Shown here: positions 26,510 through 34,892 of the stretch, one piece after another
Layout of the letters: each line of letters starts with the position of its first letter
Position numbering within the stretch: position 1 is the first letter of the stretch
Source of the DNA: Streptomyces tuirus
GTDB lineage: Bacteria > Actinomycetota > Actinomycetes > Streptomycetales > Streptomycetaceae
Length of the DNA: 64,000 nt
Direction: 5' to 3'
NCBI GenBank assembly: GCA_018195615.1
Contig: JAGTPG010000002.1
Span: forward strand, 372,001 to 436,000
The notes under the pieces: generated by a model
Database searches by the model: none
What the model was told of the DNA's origin: nothing
The model's input: the letters and a program-made list of their open reading frames with translations, nothing else
Position numbers and translations under genes: made by a program

Positions 26510-26905
26510 ATGCCGTTCGTCCGCATAGACACACTCCGCGCAGGGCCGGAGCGCCTCGCCGCACTCGGCCGTGCCGTCCAGGACGCCCTGATGGAGACGA
26601 TCGGCATTCCGTCCGACGACCGGTTCCAGGTCCTGGTGGACCACGACGGCACGAGCAGCACCCTGCGCTACGACGACTACCTCGGCGTCCCTCGCGACGA
26701 CGGCATCGTCTACGTCGCGATCACACTGCGCTCCGGCCGCCCTCCCGAGCGGAAGCGGGCGCTGTACCGGAGGATCGCCGACCTCGCGCACGCGTACGCG
26801 GGCACCGAGCCGCGGAACGTGTTCGTGGTTCTGACGGAGAACGAGTCGGCCGACTGGTCGCTCGGGGAGGGGGCGGCGCAGTATCTGCAGAGCCCGAGGG
26901 CCTAG
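26510..26905 (+). CDS. Tautomerase-family protein
   Basis: A 131-residue 4-oxalocrotonate tautomerase-superfamily protein. After Met removal the N-terminal Pro (PFVRIDTLRAG) would be the catalytic base. Later elements are RFQVLVDHDG, IVYVAITLRSGRPPERKRALYRRIADLAHAYAGTEPRNVFVVLTEN and DWSLGEG. GGAGG lies six bases before the ATG. The upstream region contains the near-palindrome GTAACTACTAGTATGTAC at about 26463-26480, a candidate operator. Confidence 0.9.
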   Translation: MPFVRIDTLRAGPERLAALGRAVQDALMETIGIPSDDRFQVLVDHDGTSSTLRYDDYLGVPRDDGIVYVAITLRSGRPPERKRALYRRIADLAHAYAGTEPRNVFVVLTENESADWSLGEGAAQYLQSPRA

Positions 26906-26953
26906 GTCCCCGGCCCGAGGCGCCACGCCCGTCCGCCCGCTAGCGTCCCGCCC

Positions 26954-27412
26954 ATGAAGATCACCGAACCCCCTCGCACTCCCGAGCAGCGCAAGGCGGA
27001 CGTGCTGGACCGTCTGGAGCGGGAGATCGACATCTGGGTCGCCTCGGCGGACGACGAGGGAGCGCCCTGTCTGGTCCCTCTGTGGTTCGTCTGGCACGAG
27101 GAGGCGGTGTGGCTGTGCACCCGGCTGACCAACCCCACGGGCCGCAACCTGCGGGACGGTCGGCGGGCCCGGCTGGCCTTCGGAGACACACGGGACGTCG
27201 TGCTCGTCGACGGTGACGTGGCGACCTTCACGGCCGCCCAGGTGCCACGGACGGCGGCCGAGGCGTTCCGCGCGAAGACCGGCTGGGACCCACGCGAGGA
27301 TCACGCCTCGTACGCGTTCTTCCGGGTGCGCCCCCGCGCGGTGCAGGCCTGGTGCGAGCAGCACGAGCTGCCGCGCAGGCATCTGATGCGGGACGGCGTC
27401 TGGGCGTTCTGA
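26954..27412 (+). CDS. Pyridoxamine 5'-phosphate oxidase-like / FDOR family protein
   Basis: A 152-residue split beta-barrel flavin or F420-binding protein. It shows ADVLDRLEREIDIWVASADDEGAPCLVPLWFVWHEEAVWLCT, NPTGRNLRDGRRARLAFGD and the C-terminal strand YAFFRVRPRAVQAWCEQHE. In actinobacteria such proteins often use F420 or FMN to reduce small molecules. The exact cofactor cannot be read from the sequence. Confidence 0.87.
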   Translation: MKITEPPRTPEQRKADVLDRLEREIDIWVASADDEGAPCLVPLWFVWHEEAVWLCTRLTNPTGRNLRDGRRARLAFGDTRDVVLVDGDVATFTAAQVPRTAAEAFRAKTGWDPREDHASYAFFRVRPRAVQAWCEQHELPRRHLMRDGVWAF

Positions 27413-27416
27413 CCGG

Positions 27417-28324
27417 TCAACCGGCCTTCTCCCGGAGTGCGTCGAGCCGGTCCAGTTCCTCGTCGGTGAGGCGGATCGCACCCGCTGCCACGTTCTCCGC
27501 GAGGTGGGCGGGGTCGCCGGTGCCGGGGATGGCGAGGACGTGTGCGCCCTGGTGCAGAGTCCAGGCGATGCGGATCTGCGCGGGGCTCGCACCGTGGGCG
27601 CGGGCCACGGCTTGTACCACCTCGTCGTGGGCCGTGGTGGCGCCGTGCTCCCGCGCTCGCCGGCGACGGCGTAGAACGGGACGAAGGCGATGCCCTGGTC
27701 GCCGCAGCTCCGCAGCAGTTCGTCGGTGGCGTGGTCGGGCCGGTCGATTGCGTATCGGTTCTGCACGCAGACGACGGGTGCGATGGCCTGAGCTTCGGCG
27801 AGATGCCGTGGCTCGATGCCGGAGAGGCCCAGGTGCCGGATCAGGCCTGCCTCCCGCAGTTCCGCGAGGGCGCCGAAGTGCTCGGCGATCGACTCGTACT
27901 TCGGCATCCGGCGCAGGTTGACCACGTCGAGGTGGTCGCGGCCGAGCTGGCGCAGGTTCTCCTCGACGTGCCCCCGCAGGTCCTCGGGGCGGGCCGAGGT
28001 CCCCCACTCCCCGTCGTAGGTCCGGTGGGGGCCCACCTTGGTGACGATGACGAGGTCGTCGGCATAGGGCGCCAGCGCGCTGTTGATGAGTTCGTTGGCG
28101 GAGCGCAGCGACGAGAAGTAGAAGGCGGCCGTGTCGAGGTGGTTCACGCCGAGGTCGACAGCCTTGCGCAGGACGGCGATGGACCGCTCTCGGTCGCTCG
28201 GTGTGCCGTGGTGGAAGGCGGCGCTGCCCGTCAGCCGCATCGCGCCGAAGCCGAGGCGGTGGACGGGCAGGTCGCCGAGTTTCCAGGTGCCCGCGGCGGC
28301 CGCGGTGATCGCCTGTGAGTTCAT
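27417..28324 (-). CDS. Aldo/keto reductase family oxidoreductase (apparent frameshift)
   Basis: About 302 residues of TIM-barrel reductase. Visible are RLGFGAMRLTG, HLDTAAFYFSS (Asp, Tyr), VIVTKVGPH (Lys) and LRRMPKYESIAEHFGAL, then VCVQNRYAID. The frame breaks in the CCC run near 27650. The next frame continues REHGATTAHDEVVQAVARAHGASPAQIRIAWTLHQGAHVLAIPGTGDPAHLAENV, which completes the cofactor site. One missing base explains it. It converges on the PPOX-like gene with four bases between stops. Confidence 0.88.
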
Positions 28325-28366
28325 CGGCGGAGTCTCACACAGGCCGCTCGGACCGGTGTAGCCGTT

Positions 28367-28498
28367 TTACGGATACGTGTACGAGTTCCGGGTGGTGACG
28401 GCGGCGGCCGGGTCACCGCCGTCGTAGTGGTCCACGGCGAGGCAGTGGGGCTTCTCGGTCAGTTGGGTGTCGCGTCCTGAATGGCAGGTGCATGACAC
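28367..28498 (-). CDS. Possible small Cys-containing protein (43 residues)
   Basis: The 205-bp gap between the reductase and chitinase genes holds an open frame on the minus strand starting at GTG 28498. It contains SGRDTQLTEKPHCLAVDHYDG and ends NSYTYP. Codon use has the expected G/C third positions over most of its length, and the composition looks like real protein. It could be a small gene or the surviving end of a larger one. No family is recognised and no clear ribosome site is seen. Confidence 0.3.
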   Translation of the reverse strand: MSCTCHSGRDTQLTEKPHCLAVDHYDGGDPAAAVTTRNSYTYP

Positions 28499-28529
28499 AC
28501 CGCATGACACCACGCCCCGCGGTCCGGCG

Positions 28530-29420
28530 TCAGCAGTAGAGGTTGCCGCCGGGTGCCGTCCCGAGGATCTGCGTGAACCGCTGATAGTTGTTCACCCGGC
28601 TCTGCACCTGTGCCGGGTTCTTGCCGTCGCACTCCAGGGAGCCGTTGATCGAGCGGATGGTCTGACCGAATCCGGCGCCGTTGACCATGGCGTTGTGCGG
28701 GGTCATGGTGCCGGGGCCGGTCTGTGTGTTCCAGTACCACAGGGCGGTCTTCCAGGCCACGGCCGCGTCGTTCTGCACCAGCCAGGGGTTGTTGAGCAGA
28801 TCGATGCCGAGCGCGTCACCCGCGGCCTTGTAGTTGAAGTTCCAGCTGAGCTGGATCGGACCGCGCCCGTAGTAGGCGGCCTGGCCGGCCGGGCAGCCGT
28901 AGGGGCGGCTCCAGTCGCAGTAGTGCGGGTAGTTGGCGGTGTTCTGCTCCACCACGTGCACCAGGCCGCCGGTCTCGTGGCTGACGTTGGCGAGGAAGGC
29001 GGCGGCCTCCTGCTTCTTCACCGTGTCGCCGCCGGTGCTGGCGAAGCCGGGGTAGGCGCTCAGGGCGGCGGTGAGGCCGCTGTAGGTGTAGAAGGAATTC
29101 CGGTTCGGGAACATCTGGTTGAACTGCGCCTCGGTCACGACGAAGCGCGCGTCGGGCGTACCCGGACCGCTGTCACAGGCGTACGGCTCCCAGTACCAGG
29201 TGCTGATGGTGGGGTCGTAGCCCGGGTTGGCGTGCTCGGCGATGTACGCCTTGCCGTCGGTGTAGCGGACGATGTCGCCGGCGTTGTACGACCTGCCCGC
29301 CACCCAGTTCGGGTAGCTGGAGCACGCGGCGGCGGAGGCGTTCGAGGCGGGCAGGAGGACGGGCGCGGTGCCCGCGAGGGCGAGGGCGGCCAGGACGGCG
29401 GAGACACGGCGTCTCGACAC
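28530..29420 (-). CDS. Secreted family 19 chitinase with N-terminal chitin-binding module
   Basis: A 296-residue exported enzyme. The signal peptide spans about residues 1-31 (SRRRVSAVLAALALAG...NASAA). A CBM5/12-type module follows (WVAGRSYNAGDIVRYTDGKAYIAEH...STWYWEPY), then the GH19 domain from FVVTEAQFNQMFPNR. Catalytic Glu lies in NVSHETGGLVHV, and YYGRGPIQLSWNFNY and SINGSLECDGK are typical. It cleaves chitin with inversion. GTG start at 29420 follows AAGGAG. DasR-type sites about 140-170 bp upstream suggest N-acetylglucosamine control. Confidence 0.94.
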   Translation of the reverse strand: MSRRRVSAVLAALALAGTAPVLLPASNASAAACSSYPNWVAGRSYNAGDIVRYTDGKAYIAEHANPGYDPTISTWYWEPYACDSGPGTPDARFVVTEAQFNQMFPNRNSFYTYSGLTAALSAYPGFASTGGDTVKKQEAAAFLANVSHETGGLVHVVEQNTANYPHYCDWSRPYGCPAGQAAYYGRGPIQLSWNFNYKAAGDALGIDLLNNPWLVQNDAAVAWKTALWYWNTQTGPGTMTPHNAMVNGAGFGQTIRSINGSLECDGKNPAQVQSRVNNYQRFTQILGTAPGGNLYC

Positions 29421-29556
29421 GGGATCAACTCCTTTGCGGGGCACGGCCGCACCCTGACAAGGACAGGGCGGAACAGAGCCTTGACCGCACGCACCGGCGG
29501 ACCGGTCTCGGCGTGGGGGCGGCCGTGGTGGGGGGCTGTGGTGGCACACTCAATCG

Positions 29557-29590
29557 CGTTGGTCTGTACCAGTCAAGGGTGTAGACCAGT
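29557..29590. promoter_or_regulatory. Two DasR-like (dre) sites upstream of the chitinase gene
   Basis: Compared with the DasR consensus ACTGGTCTAGACCAGT, the 16-mer at 29558-29573 (GTTGGTCTGTACCAGT) matches 12 positions and that at 29575-29590 (AAGGGTGTAGACCAGT) matches 13. They are side by side, 17 bp apart, in the divergent region between chitinase and MarR genes. Chitinase genes of Streptomyces are classic DasR targets. Confidence 0.7.
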
Positions 29591-29604
29591 CATCGTGCGA
29601 CACC

Positions 29605-30042
29605 TCAGACGTGTGCCTGTTCCTCCAGCGCCGTCGCCAGCCGGGCCAGCAGGGACCGCAGCAGGTCGTCGTCACCGTCGCCGAGTGTCGGCCGGCCGGC
29701 GCGGACCGCGCGGTCGACGCGCTGCCAGTACTCCAGGCCTCGCGGGGTGAGATGGGCGAGGATGCGGCGGCGGTCGTAGGGGTCGACCCGGCGGTGCACG
29801 AGGTTCTGGTCCACGAGCTGGTCGACCAGCTTGGTCAGGGTCGGGGGCGGCAGGAAGGCAGCCTCCGCGAGCGCCGACATGTGGTGCCCCTCGCGGTCGG
29901 ACAGCAGGGCCAGCACCCGCCAGGCGTCGAGCGAGCAGCCCTCCTCCCCCAGCACGGCCTGAAGCCGCCGCGCCGCGAGGCGCTCGGCCCGTGTCAGCAA
30001 CTGCACCAGGTCGTCGGGCCGACGGGGCGTTGCGCTGGGCAT
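29605..30042 (-). CDS. MarR-family transcriptional regulator
   Basis: A 145-residue winged-helix regulator. It shows LLTRAERLAARRLQAVLGEEGCSLDAWRVLALLSDREGHHMSALAEAAFLPPPTLTKLVDQLVDQNLVHRRVDPYDRRRILAHLTPRGLEYW, the complete MarR core with the wing DPYDRRR. The gene is divergent from the substrate-binding protein gene at 30123 with 80 bp between, so that gene is a possible target. Confidence 0.92.
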   Translation of the reverse strand: MPSATPRRPDDLVQLLTRAERLAARRLQAVLGEEGCSLDAWRVLALLSDREGHHMSALAEAAFLPPPTLTKLVDQLVDQNLVHRRVDPYDRRRILAHLTPRGLEYWQRVDRAVRAGRPTLGDGDDDLLRSLLARLATALEEQAHV

Positions 30043-30122
30043 CCCGGCTCCTAGGTCGCGAGGGGGTGTCCATCGTAGGAGACGCACTGGAGTTCGTCCG
30101 GGCGAGCCGGAATCATGACGGC

Positions 30123-31226
30123 ATGGTCCGGCACGAGCTCACCGCGCCCGAGTGGTTCACGGCCGACGACTCCGCGCTCGGCGTGGCGCTCGTCTTTCCG
30201 CTGCAGGGACCGGCCGGGATCTTCGGGCCCACGTGTGAGCTGTGCGCGCGGCTGGCCGCCGAGGAGGTCAACAGGGACGGCGGCGTGCTCGGAAGGGAGC
30301 TGCGACTGGTGCCGGTCGACGGCTCGGGCGCGCCGGGCGAGGTCGCCGGCCGCGTCGAGGCGCTGGTGGACCTTGGTGTCGTGCAGGGCGTCACGGGCTG
30401 GCACATCTCCTCGGTGCGCCGGGCGCTGGCGCCGAGGATCGCGCACCGCGTCCCGTACGTGTACACCGCCCTGTACGAGGGCGGCGAGGACACGGCGGGC
30501 GTGTTCCTGACGAGCGAGACCCCGCACGACCAGCTACGGCCGGCGATGGACCTGCTGGCGCATGAGCGCGGGGTCCGGCGGTGGTTCGTGGTGGGCAACG
30601 ACTACGTGTGGCCGCGCCACACAGCTCGATCCGCCCGCGCCTACGCCCATGGATCCGGCGGCTGTGTGGCCGGTGAGGCCTATCTCCCGCTCGGCACCCA
30701 GGACTTCGAGCCGGTGCTGCGCCGGGTCGAGCGGTCGGACGCCGACGCGGTGCTGATGCTGCTGGTCGGCAGCGACGCGGTGCGCTTCAACCGGGCGTTC
30801 GCGGAGTGCGGACTGCACGCCCGCTGTCTGCGGCTGAGCACCCTGATGGACGAGAACATGCTGATGGCGAGCGGCCCGGAGGCGACCGAGGACCTCTACA
30901 GCACGGCCGGTTTCTTCGCCTCGCTCGCCAACCGGGACACCCTCGACTTCCACGGCCGGTACGCCGCCCGCTACGGCGTCGAGGCACCCGCCCTCGGCAG
31001 CCTCGGCGAATCCTGCTACGAGGGCGTGCTCTTGCTGGCCGCGCTGCTCCGGCGGGCCGGCACGCTCGACGTGACGGCGATCGGTGCGGCGGCGGGCGCC
31101 GTGTCGTACGAGGGACCGCGCGGCCTGCTGCACCTGCGGGACGCTCATGTGCGCCAGCGGATCTATCTGGCGCGTGCCGACGGGCTCGACTTCGACGTGC
31201 TGACGGAGCTGGACTCGCGTTCCTGA
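30123..31226 (+). CDS. Type 1 periplasmic-binding-fold protein, AmiC / branched-chain amino acid or amide receptor type
   Basis: A 367-residue bilobal binding protein of the Peripla_BP_5/AmiC type: GVALVFPLQGPAGIFGPTCELCARLAAEEVNRDGGVLGRELRLVPVD, VQGVTGWHISSVRRALAPRI, and VRRWFVVGNDYVWPRHTARSARAY. There is no signal peptide and no adjacent permease, so it is more likely a cytoplasmic ligand sensor than a transport receptor. It shares a divergent promoter with a MarR regulator. ATG at 30123 chosen. Confidence 0.82.
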   Translation: MVRHELTAPEWFTADDSALGVALVFPLQGPAGIFGPTCELCARLAAEEVNRDGGVLGRELRLVPVDGSGAPGEVAGRVEALVDLGVVQGVTGWHISSVRRALAPRIAHRVPYVYTALYEGGEDTAGVFLTSETPHDQLRPAMDLLAHERGVRRWFVVGNDYVWPRHTARSARAYAHGSGGCVAGEAYLPLGTQDFEPVLRRVERSDADAVLMLLVGSDAVRFNRAFAECGLHARCLRLSTLMDENMLMASGPEATEDLYSTAGFFASLANRDTLDFHGRYAARYGVEAPALGSLGESCYEGVLLLAALLRRAGTLDVTAIGAAAGAVSYEGPRGLLHLRDAHVRQRIYLARADGLDFDVLTELDSRS

Positions 31227-31316
31227 CGGGGCTGTCCGGGTGCCGACGTACCTCCTGGAGGAACGACACACCCCCGGGTCGACGCCCCGCTCCGCGCGAC
31301 CGCGAGAATTTGCCCC

Positions 31317-32366
31317 ATGACCGCCACACCCCATCCCCTCGTCAGCTCCGCGCGGCGGCTGGCGCGCGAACTCCTCGTTCCGAACGCCGAGCGCGTCGAC
31401 CAAGGGGAGGTACCGGCGAGCCACATCGAGGCGGTGAAGCGGGCGGGACTGCTAGGGGTGGGTGCGCCCAAGGAGTACGGCGGGGCGGACGCTCCCGTCG
31501 CCGTGGCGCGGGAGACCGCGGAGATCCTGGCGGGGGCATGCTGCTCCACATGGTTCGTGCAGACACAGCACCACACACCGGTGAAGCTGCTCGCCACATA
31601 CGACTCGCCGGTCCGGGAGAAGCTGCTGCGCCCGCTGGCGACCGGCGAGCTGCTGGCCGGCATCGCGTTCGCCCATGTCCGTGCCTTTCCCCGCGTTCTC
31701 GTGCGGGCCGTGCCCGAGCGGGGCGGCTGGCGCTTCGAGGGCAGGGTGCCGTGGTACACGGGCTGGGGTCTTAACGACGTGATGCTGCTGGCGGGTGTGA
31801 CGGACACGGCCGAGGTGGTGTTCGTCGTCGCCGAGGCCCGCGAGCAGCCGGGCATGCGTCCCTCGGCGCCGATGCGGCTCGCGGCCCTCACCGCCGCCCG
31901 AACGGTCTCCCTGGAGCTGGACGGCCTGAGGGTGCCGGCGGACGCCGAGGTGCTGCGCGCCCCACGGGAGAAGTTCGCCCTGGTGGACCTGCCCAGGGCC
32001 GCCAACGCCAGTCCGGCCGTGTTCGGGGTGGCGGACGCGGCGCTGGACCTGGTGGCGCGGACCCCGGACGGCGCCGAACCGGCCCGGACGCTGCGGGCCC
32101 GGCTCGACGAGGTCCGGCGGGAGGCCTACGCCCTGGCCGACCACCCCGTCCCGCACGAGTCCGTCCCGGAACGTCTGGCGGTGAAGACCCGGGCCTATGA
32201 CGTGCTGCGCGCGGCCACGACCGCGGCGATCGTGGCCGGGGGCGGCCGGTCCATGGCCCTGGACAGCCGGGCCCAGCGGCTGGCGCGCGAGGGGATGTTC
32301 CTGCTGGTGCAGGGACAGACGGCCGAGGCACGCCGGACGCACCTCGGCGCCTTGGCGTCCGGCTAG
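31317..32366 (+). CDS. Acyl-CoA dehydrogenase-family flavoprotein (monooxygenase-like)
   Basis: A 349-residue protein with the acyl-CoA dehydrogenase fold but without an obvious catalytic Glu. Segments are SARRLARELLVPNAERVDQGEVPASHIEAVKRAGLLGVGAPKEYGGADAP, LLAGIAFAHVRAF, RFEGRVPWYTGWGLNDVMLLAG and the C-terminal helices with AATTAAIVAGGGRSMALDSRAQRLAREGMFLLVQGQT. This pattern resembles flavin-dependent hydroxylases of the HsaA/DszC branch or short ACADs. Its stop overlaps the convergent serine hydrolase by four bases. Confidence 0.85.
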   Translation: MTATPHPLVSSARRLARELLVPNAERVDQGEVPASHIEAVKRAGLLGVGAPKEYGGADAPVAVARETAEILAGACCSTWFVQTQHHTPVKLLATYDSPVREKLLRPLATGELLAGIAFAHVRAFPRVLVRAVPERGGWRFEGRVPWYTGWGLNDVMLLAGVTDTAEVVFVVAEAREQPGMRPSAPMRLAALTAARTVSLELDGLRVPADAEVLRAPREKFALVDLPRAANASPAVFGVADAALDLVARTPDGAEPARTLRARLDEVRREAYALADHPVPHESVPERLAVKTRAYDVLRAATTAAIVAGGGRSMALDSRAQRLAREGMFLLVQGQTAEARRTHLGALASG

Positions 32367-33583
32367 CCGAGCGGGGAAAGGGAGGGCTTGCCGTTCGGAG
32401 ACGGGTGCTTGCCGTTCGGAGACGGGAGCTTGCCGCAGAACTCCGCTTCGACCACGTCGACGTAGAGCGACGGGTCCTGGAGCCAGTCGCCGTTGATGTT
32501 GAACGTCAGCTGGTGCTCCCCGTCCCGGGTGCCGACCATCGCGGACAGGGAGCCGTTGGTGCGGCCGGTCTTGCCCACCACCTTCACACCGCAGGACAGC
32601 TCCGCGAACTCGACCCCGAGCCCGAACCCGAGCCCCTCCCCCGCCGGGACCTCGTCGAGCATCTTCTTCATCTGCGCCGCGGGCAACAACTGGCCCTTCA
32701 TCAGGGCGCGTTGGAAGCGGTTGAGGTCGCCGCTGGTGGAGATGACGTCACCAGCCGCACCCAACCAGGTCATGTTCTGTTCCGTGGCGTCATGGATCTC
32801 GGCGTCCGGTGCCTCCGCGTGGAGCCGCGAATAACCGACGGGGTGCGGGTTCGGCATCCTCGGAGAGGTCCCGGGGAAGGAAGTCCCGCGCAGCTTCAGC
32901 GGCCGGATGACACGGCGGGTGATCTCCTGCGCGTACGAGCGGCCCGTCGCCTTCTCGATGACCATTCCCGCGATGACGTAGTTGGTGTTCGAATACGACG
33001 GCGCCGTCTGCGGATCAGGCTTCGGCGGGTACGTCAGGGCGATCGCCACGAGCTCCTCGGGCGTGTGCGTGTCGAACCGGTGTTCAGGGAACCCGGGGCC
33101 GGCGGCGTCGTGGCGAAAGGCGGGGTCGTCGGTGTAGTTGGCGATGCCGCTCGTGTGATTGAGGAGCTGACGCAGCGTGGTCCTGTCGCCGTCGTAGCCG
33201 TTGCCCCGCAGCAGGCCAGGCAGCCATTTCTCCACCGTGTCGTCGAGACTCAGCCTTCCTTCCGCCTCCAGCTGGAGCAGGACGGTGGCGACGAACGTCT
33301 TGGTGATGCTGGCGCCGCGGAAGTGGTCGCCGGGCGAACGTTCACGGCCTGTGGCGGTGTCGGCGTGGCCGACCGCCGCGAACCAACTGCCCTTGCCGTC
33401 ACGGACCTTGGCCGCCGCTCCGGGGAGCCCGCCCTTCTCCACCAGCTCACGCAGTGCGGCTCGGGTGGCCTCGTGGCCGTGGTCCCGCTGTGCCGCGTGT
33501 GCGGACGGGGCGAGTGCCGCCGCTCCGGCGGATAACGCCACGGCCAGGGCGAATGAGACGGTGCGTGCAGCCCGCTGCTTCAT
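32363..33583 (-). CDS. Secreted serine hydrolase, class C beta-lactamase / D-Ala-D-Ala carboxypeptidase fold, TTA codon in signal
   Basis: A 406-residue exported protein. The signal peptide (residues 1-31) contains Leu17 encoded by TTA (33535-33533), so translation probably depends on bldA. The S-x-x-K motif is Ser92-Ile-Thr-Lys95, YSNTNY supplies the Tyr-x-Asn motif, and GKTGRTNG the KTG element. The family hydrolyses peptidoglycan peptides or esters. The C-terminus holds a 7-residue tandem repeat (GKLPSPN, GKHPSPN), encoded by 21-bp repeats. A 16-bp hairpin abuts its ribosome site upstream. Confidence 0.92.
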   Translation of the reverse strand: MKQRAARTVSFALAVALSAGAAALAPSAHAAQRDHGHEATRAALRELVEKGGLPGAAAKVRDGKGSWFAAVGHADTATGRERSPGDHFRGASITKTFVATVLLQLEAEGRLSLDDTVEKWLPGLLRGNGYDGDRTTLRQLLNHTSGIANYTDDPAFRHDAAGPGFPEHRFDTHTPEELVAIALTYPPKPDPQTAPSYSNTNYVIAGMVIEKATGRSYAQEITRRVIRPLKLRGTSFPGTSPRMPNPHPVGYSRLHAEAPDAEIHDATEQNMTWLGAAGDVISTSGDLNRFQRALMKGQLLPAAQMKKMLDEVPAGEGLGFGLGVEFAELSCGVKVVGKTGRTNGSLSAMVGTRDGEHQLTFNINGDWLQDPSLYVDVVEAEFCGKLPSPNGKHPSPNGKPSLSPLG

Positions 33584-33597
33584 GGGTGTGTGCCTCC

Positions 33598-33634
33598 TGG
33601 TCACCGAGGGGCACCTCCTGCCCCTCGGTGACCA
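33598..33634. promoter_or_regulatory. Long perfect hairpin abutting the ribosome site of the serine hydrolase gene
   Basis: A 16-bp perfect inverted repeat (TGGTCACCGAGGGGCA / TGCCCCTCGGTGACCA) with a CCTCC loop. Read on the minus strand, the loop displays GGAGG and the 3' foot of the stem runs straight into AGGAGG, the ribosome site of the gene at 33583. It lies 53 bp after the ssuD stop. It may be the ssu operon terminator, a translational control element for the hydrolase, or both. Confidence 0.65.
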
Positions 33635-33686
33635 AGACGCCGAACACGCGCTGGGGAGTTGATCGTCGGGAACGCGGGCGGGACGG

Positions 33687-34847
33687 CTAGCTCGCGAACG
33701 GTGCGAGCACCTCGGGTTCGACGGACGCGGGGGACGCCGGCTGCCGGTCCTCGGGGTGCCGCCACAGCCCTTGTGCGGCGAGGCGCGGCAGCACGCCCTC
33801 GCCGAACCAGTACGCCTCTTCCAGGTGGGGGTAGCCGGAGAGGATGAACTCGTCGATGCCGAGGGCATGGTACTCCCTGATCCGCTCGGCGACCTCGTCG
33901 TGGCTGCCGACCAGGGCGGTGCCCGCGCCGCCGCGCACCAGGCCGATGCCTGCCCACAGATTGGGGTGGATCTCCAGACGGTCGCGCCGGCCTCCGTGCA
34001 GCGCGAGCATGCGCTGCTGGCCCTCGGACTCGCTGCGGGCGAGCCCGGCCTGCACGGACGCCACGGTCTCCGGGTCGAAGCCGTCGAGCAGCCGGTTCGC
34101 CTCGGCCCACGCCTGCTCGGCGGTGTCGCGGGTGATGACGTGCAGCCGGATGCCGAAGCGGAGAGTGCGGCCCTGAGCGGCCGCCAGGGAACGGAGCCGG
34201 TCGAGCTTCTCGGCGACCTGGGCGGGCGGCTCGCCCCAGGTGAGGTAGACGTCGGCGTGCCGGGCGGCGATCTCACCGGCGATGGGTGAGGAGCCGCCGA
34301 AGTACACCTGGGGGACGGGGTCGGGCACGCGGGCCAGCCGCGCGTCCTGCACCTGGAGGTGCTCGCCGTGCAGGTCGACGCTCTCCCCCTGCCACAACTT
34401 CCGTACGACGTGCAGGAATTCGCCGGTCCTGCGGTACCGGCTGTCCTTGTCGAGGAAGTCGCCGAAGGCGCGCTGCTCCTGGTTCTCGCCGCCGGTCACG
34501 ACGTTGAGCAGGAGCCGTCCGCCGGTCTGCCGCTGGAAGGTGGCGGCCATCTGCGCGGCGAGCGTGGGCGAGATCAGGCCGGGCCGGAAGGCGACGAGGA
34601 ACTTCAGGCGTTCGGTGTGCCGGCTGACCATCGCGGTGGTGAGCCATGCGTCCTCGCACCAGGCGCCGGTGGGTGTGAGGGCTCCGGCGAAGCCCACCTC
34701 CTCGGCGGCGCGGGCGACCTGGCTCAGGTAGGCGACGGACGGCGGGCGGTCCTGCCCGGACGCGGTGGCCGGGGTGCCGTGGCCACCGCCGACGACATGG
34801 CGGCTGTCGCCGTTGGTGGGCAGGAACCAATGGAAGGTGAGGGACAC
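33687..34847 (-). CDS. ssuD: FMNH2-dependent alkanesulfonate monooxygenase (LLM family, SsuD)
   Basis: A 386-residue luciferase-like TIM-barrel monooxygenase that releases sulfite from alkanesulfonates. It opens LTFHWFLPTNGDSRHVVGGGHG and includes EEVGFAGALTPTGAWCEDAWLTTAMVSRHTERLKFLVAFRPGLISPTLAAQMAATF, then LLLNVVTGGENQEQRAFGDFLDKDSRYRRTGEFL and VYFGGSSPIAGEIAARHADVYLTWGE, all SsuD hallmarks. It follows the FMN reductase gene by 45 bp, forming ssuE-ssuD behind a sulfur-type leader peptide. Confidence 0.93.
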   Translation of the reverse strand: MSLTFHWFLPTNGDSRHVVGGGHGTPATASGQDRPPSVAYLSQVARAAEEVGFAGALTPTGAWCEDAWLTTAMVSRHTERLKFLVAFRPGLISPTLAAQMAATFQRQTGGRLLLNVVTGGENQEQRAFGDFLDKDSRYRRTGEFLHVVRKLWQGESVDLHGEHLQVQDARLARVPDPVPQVYFGGSSPIAGEIAARHADVYLTWGEPPAQVAEKLDRLRSLAAAQGRTLRFGIRLHVITRDTAEQAWAEANRLLDGFDPETVASVQAGLARSESEGQQRMLALHGGRRDRLEIHPNLWAGIGLVRGGAGTALVGSHDEVAERIREYHALGIDEFILSGYPHLEEAYWFGEGVLPRLAAQGLWRHPEDRQPASPASVEPEVLAPFAS

Positions 34848-34892
34848 GGGATCTCCGATCGATGGGACGTCCGTCGGCGCGGCGGTGGGGCG

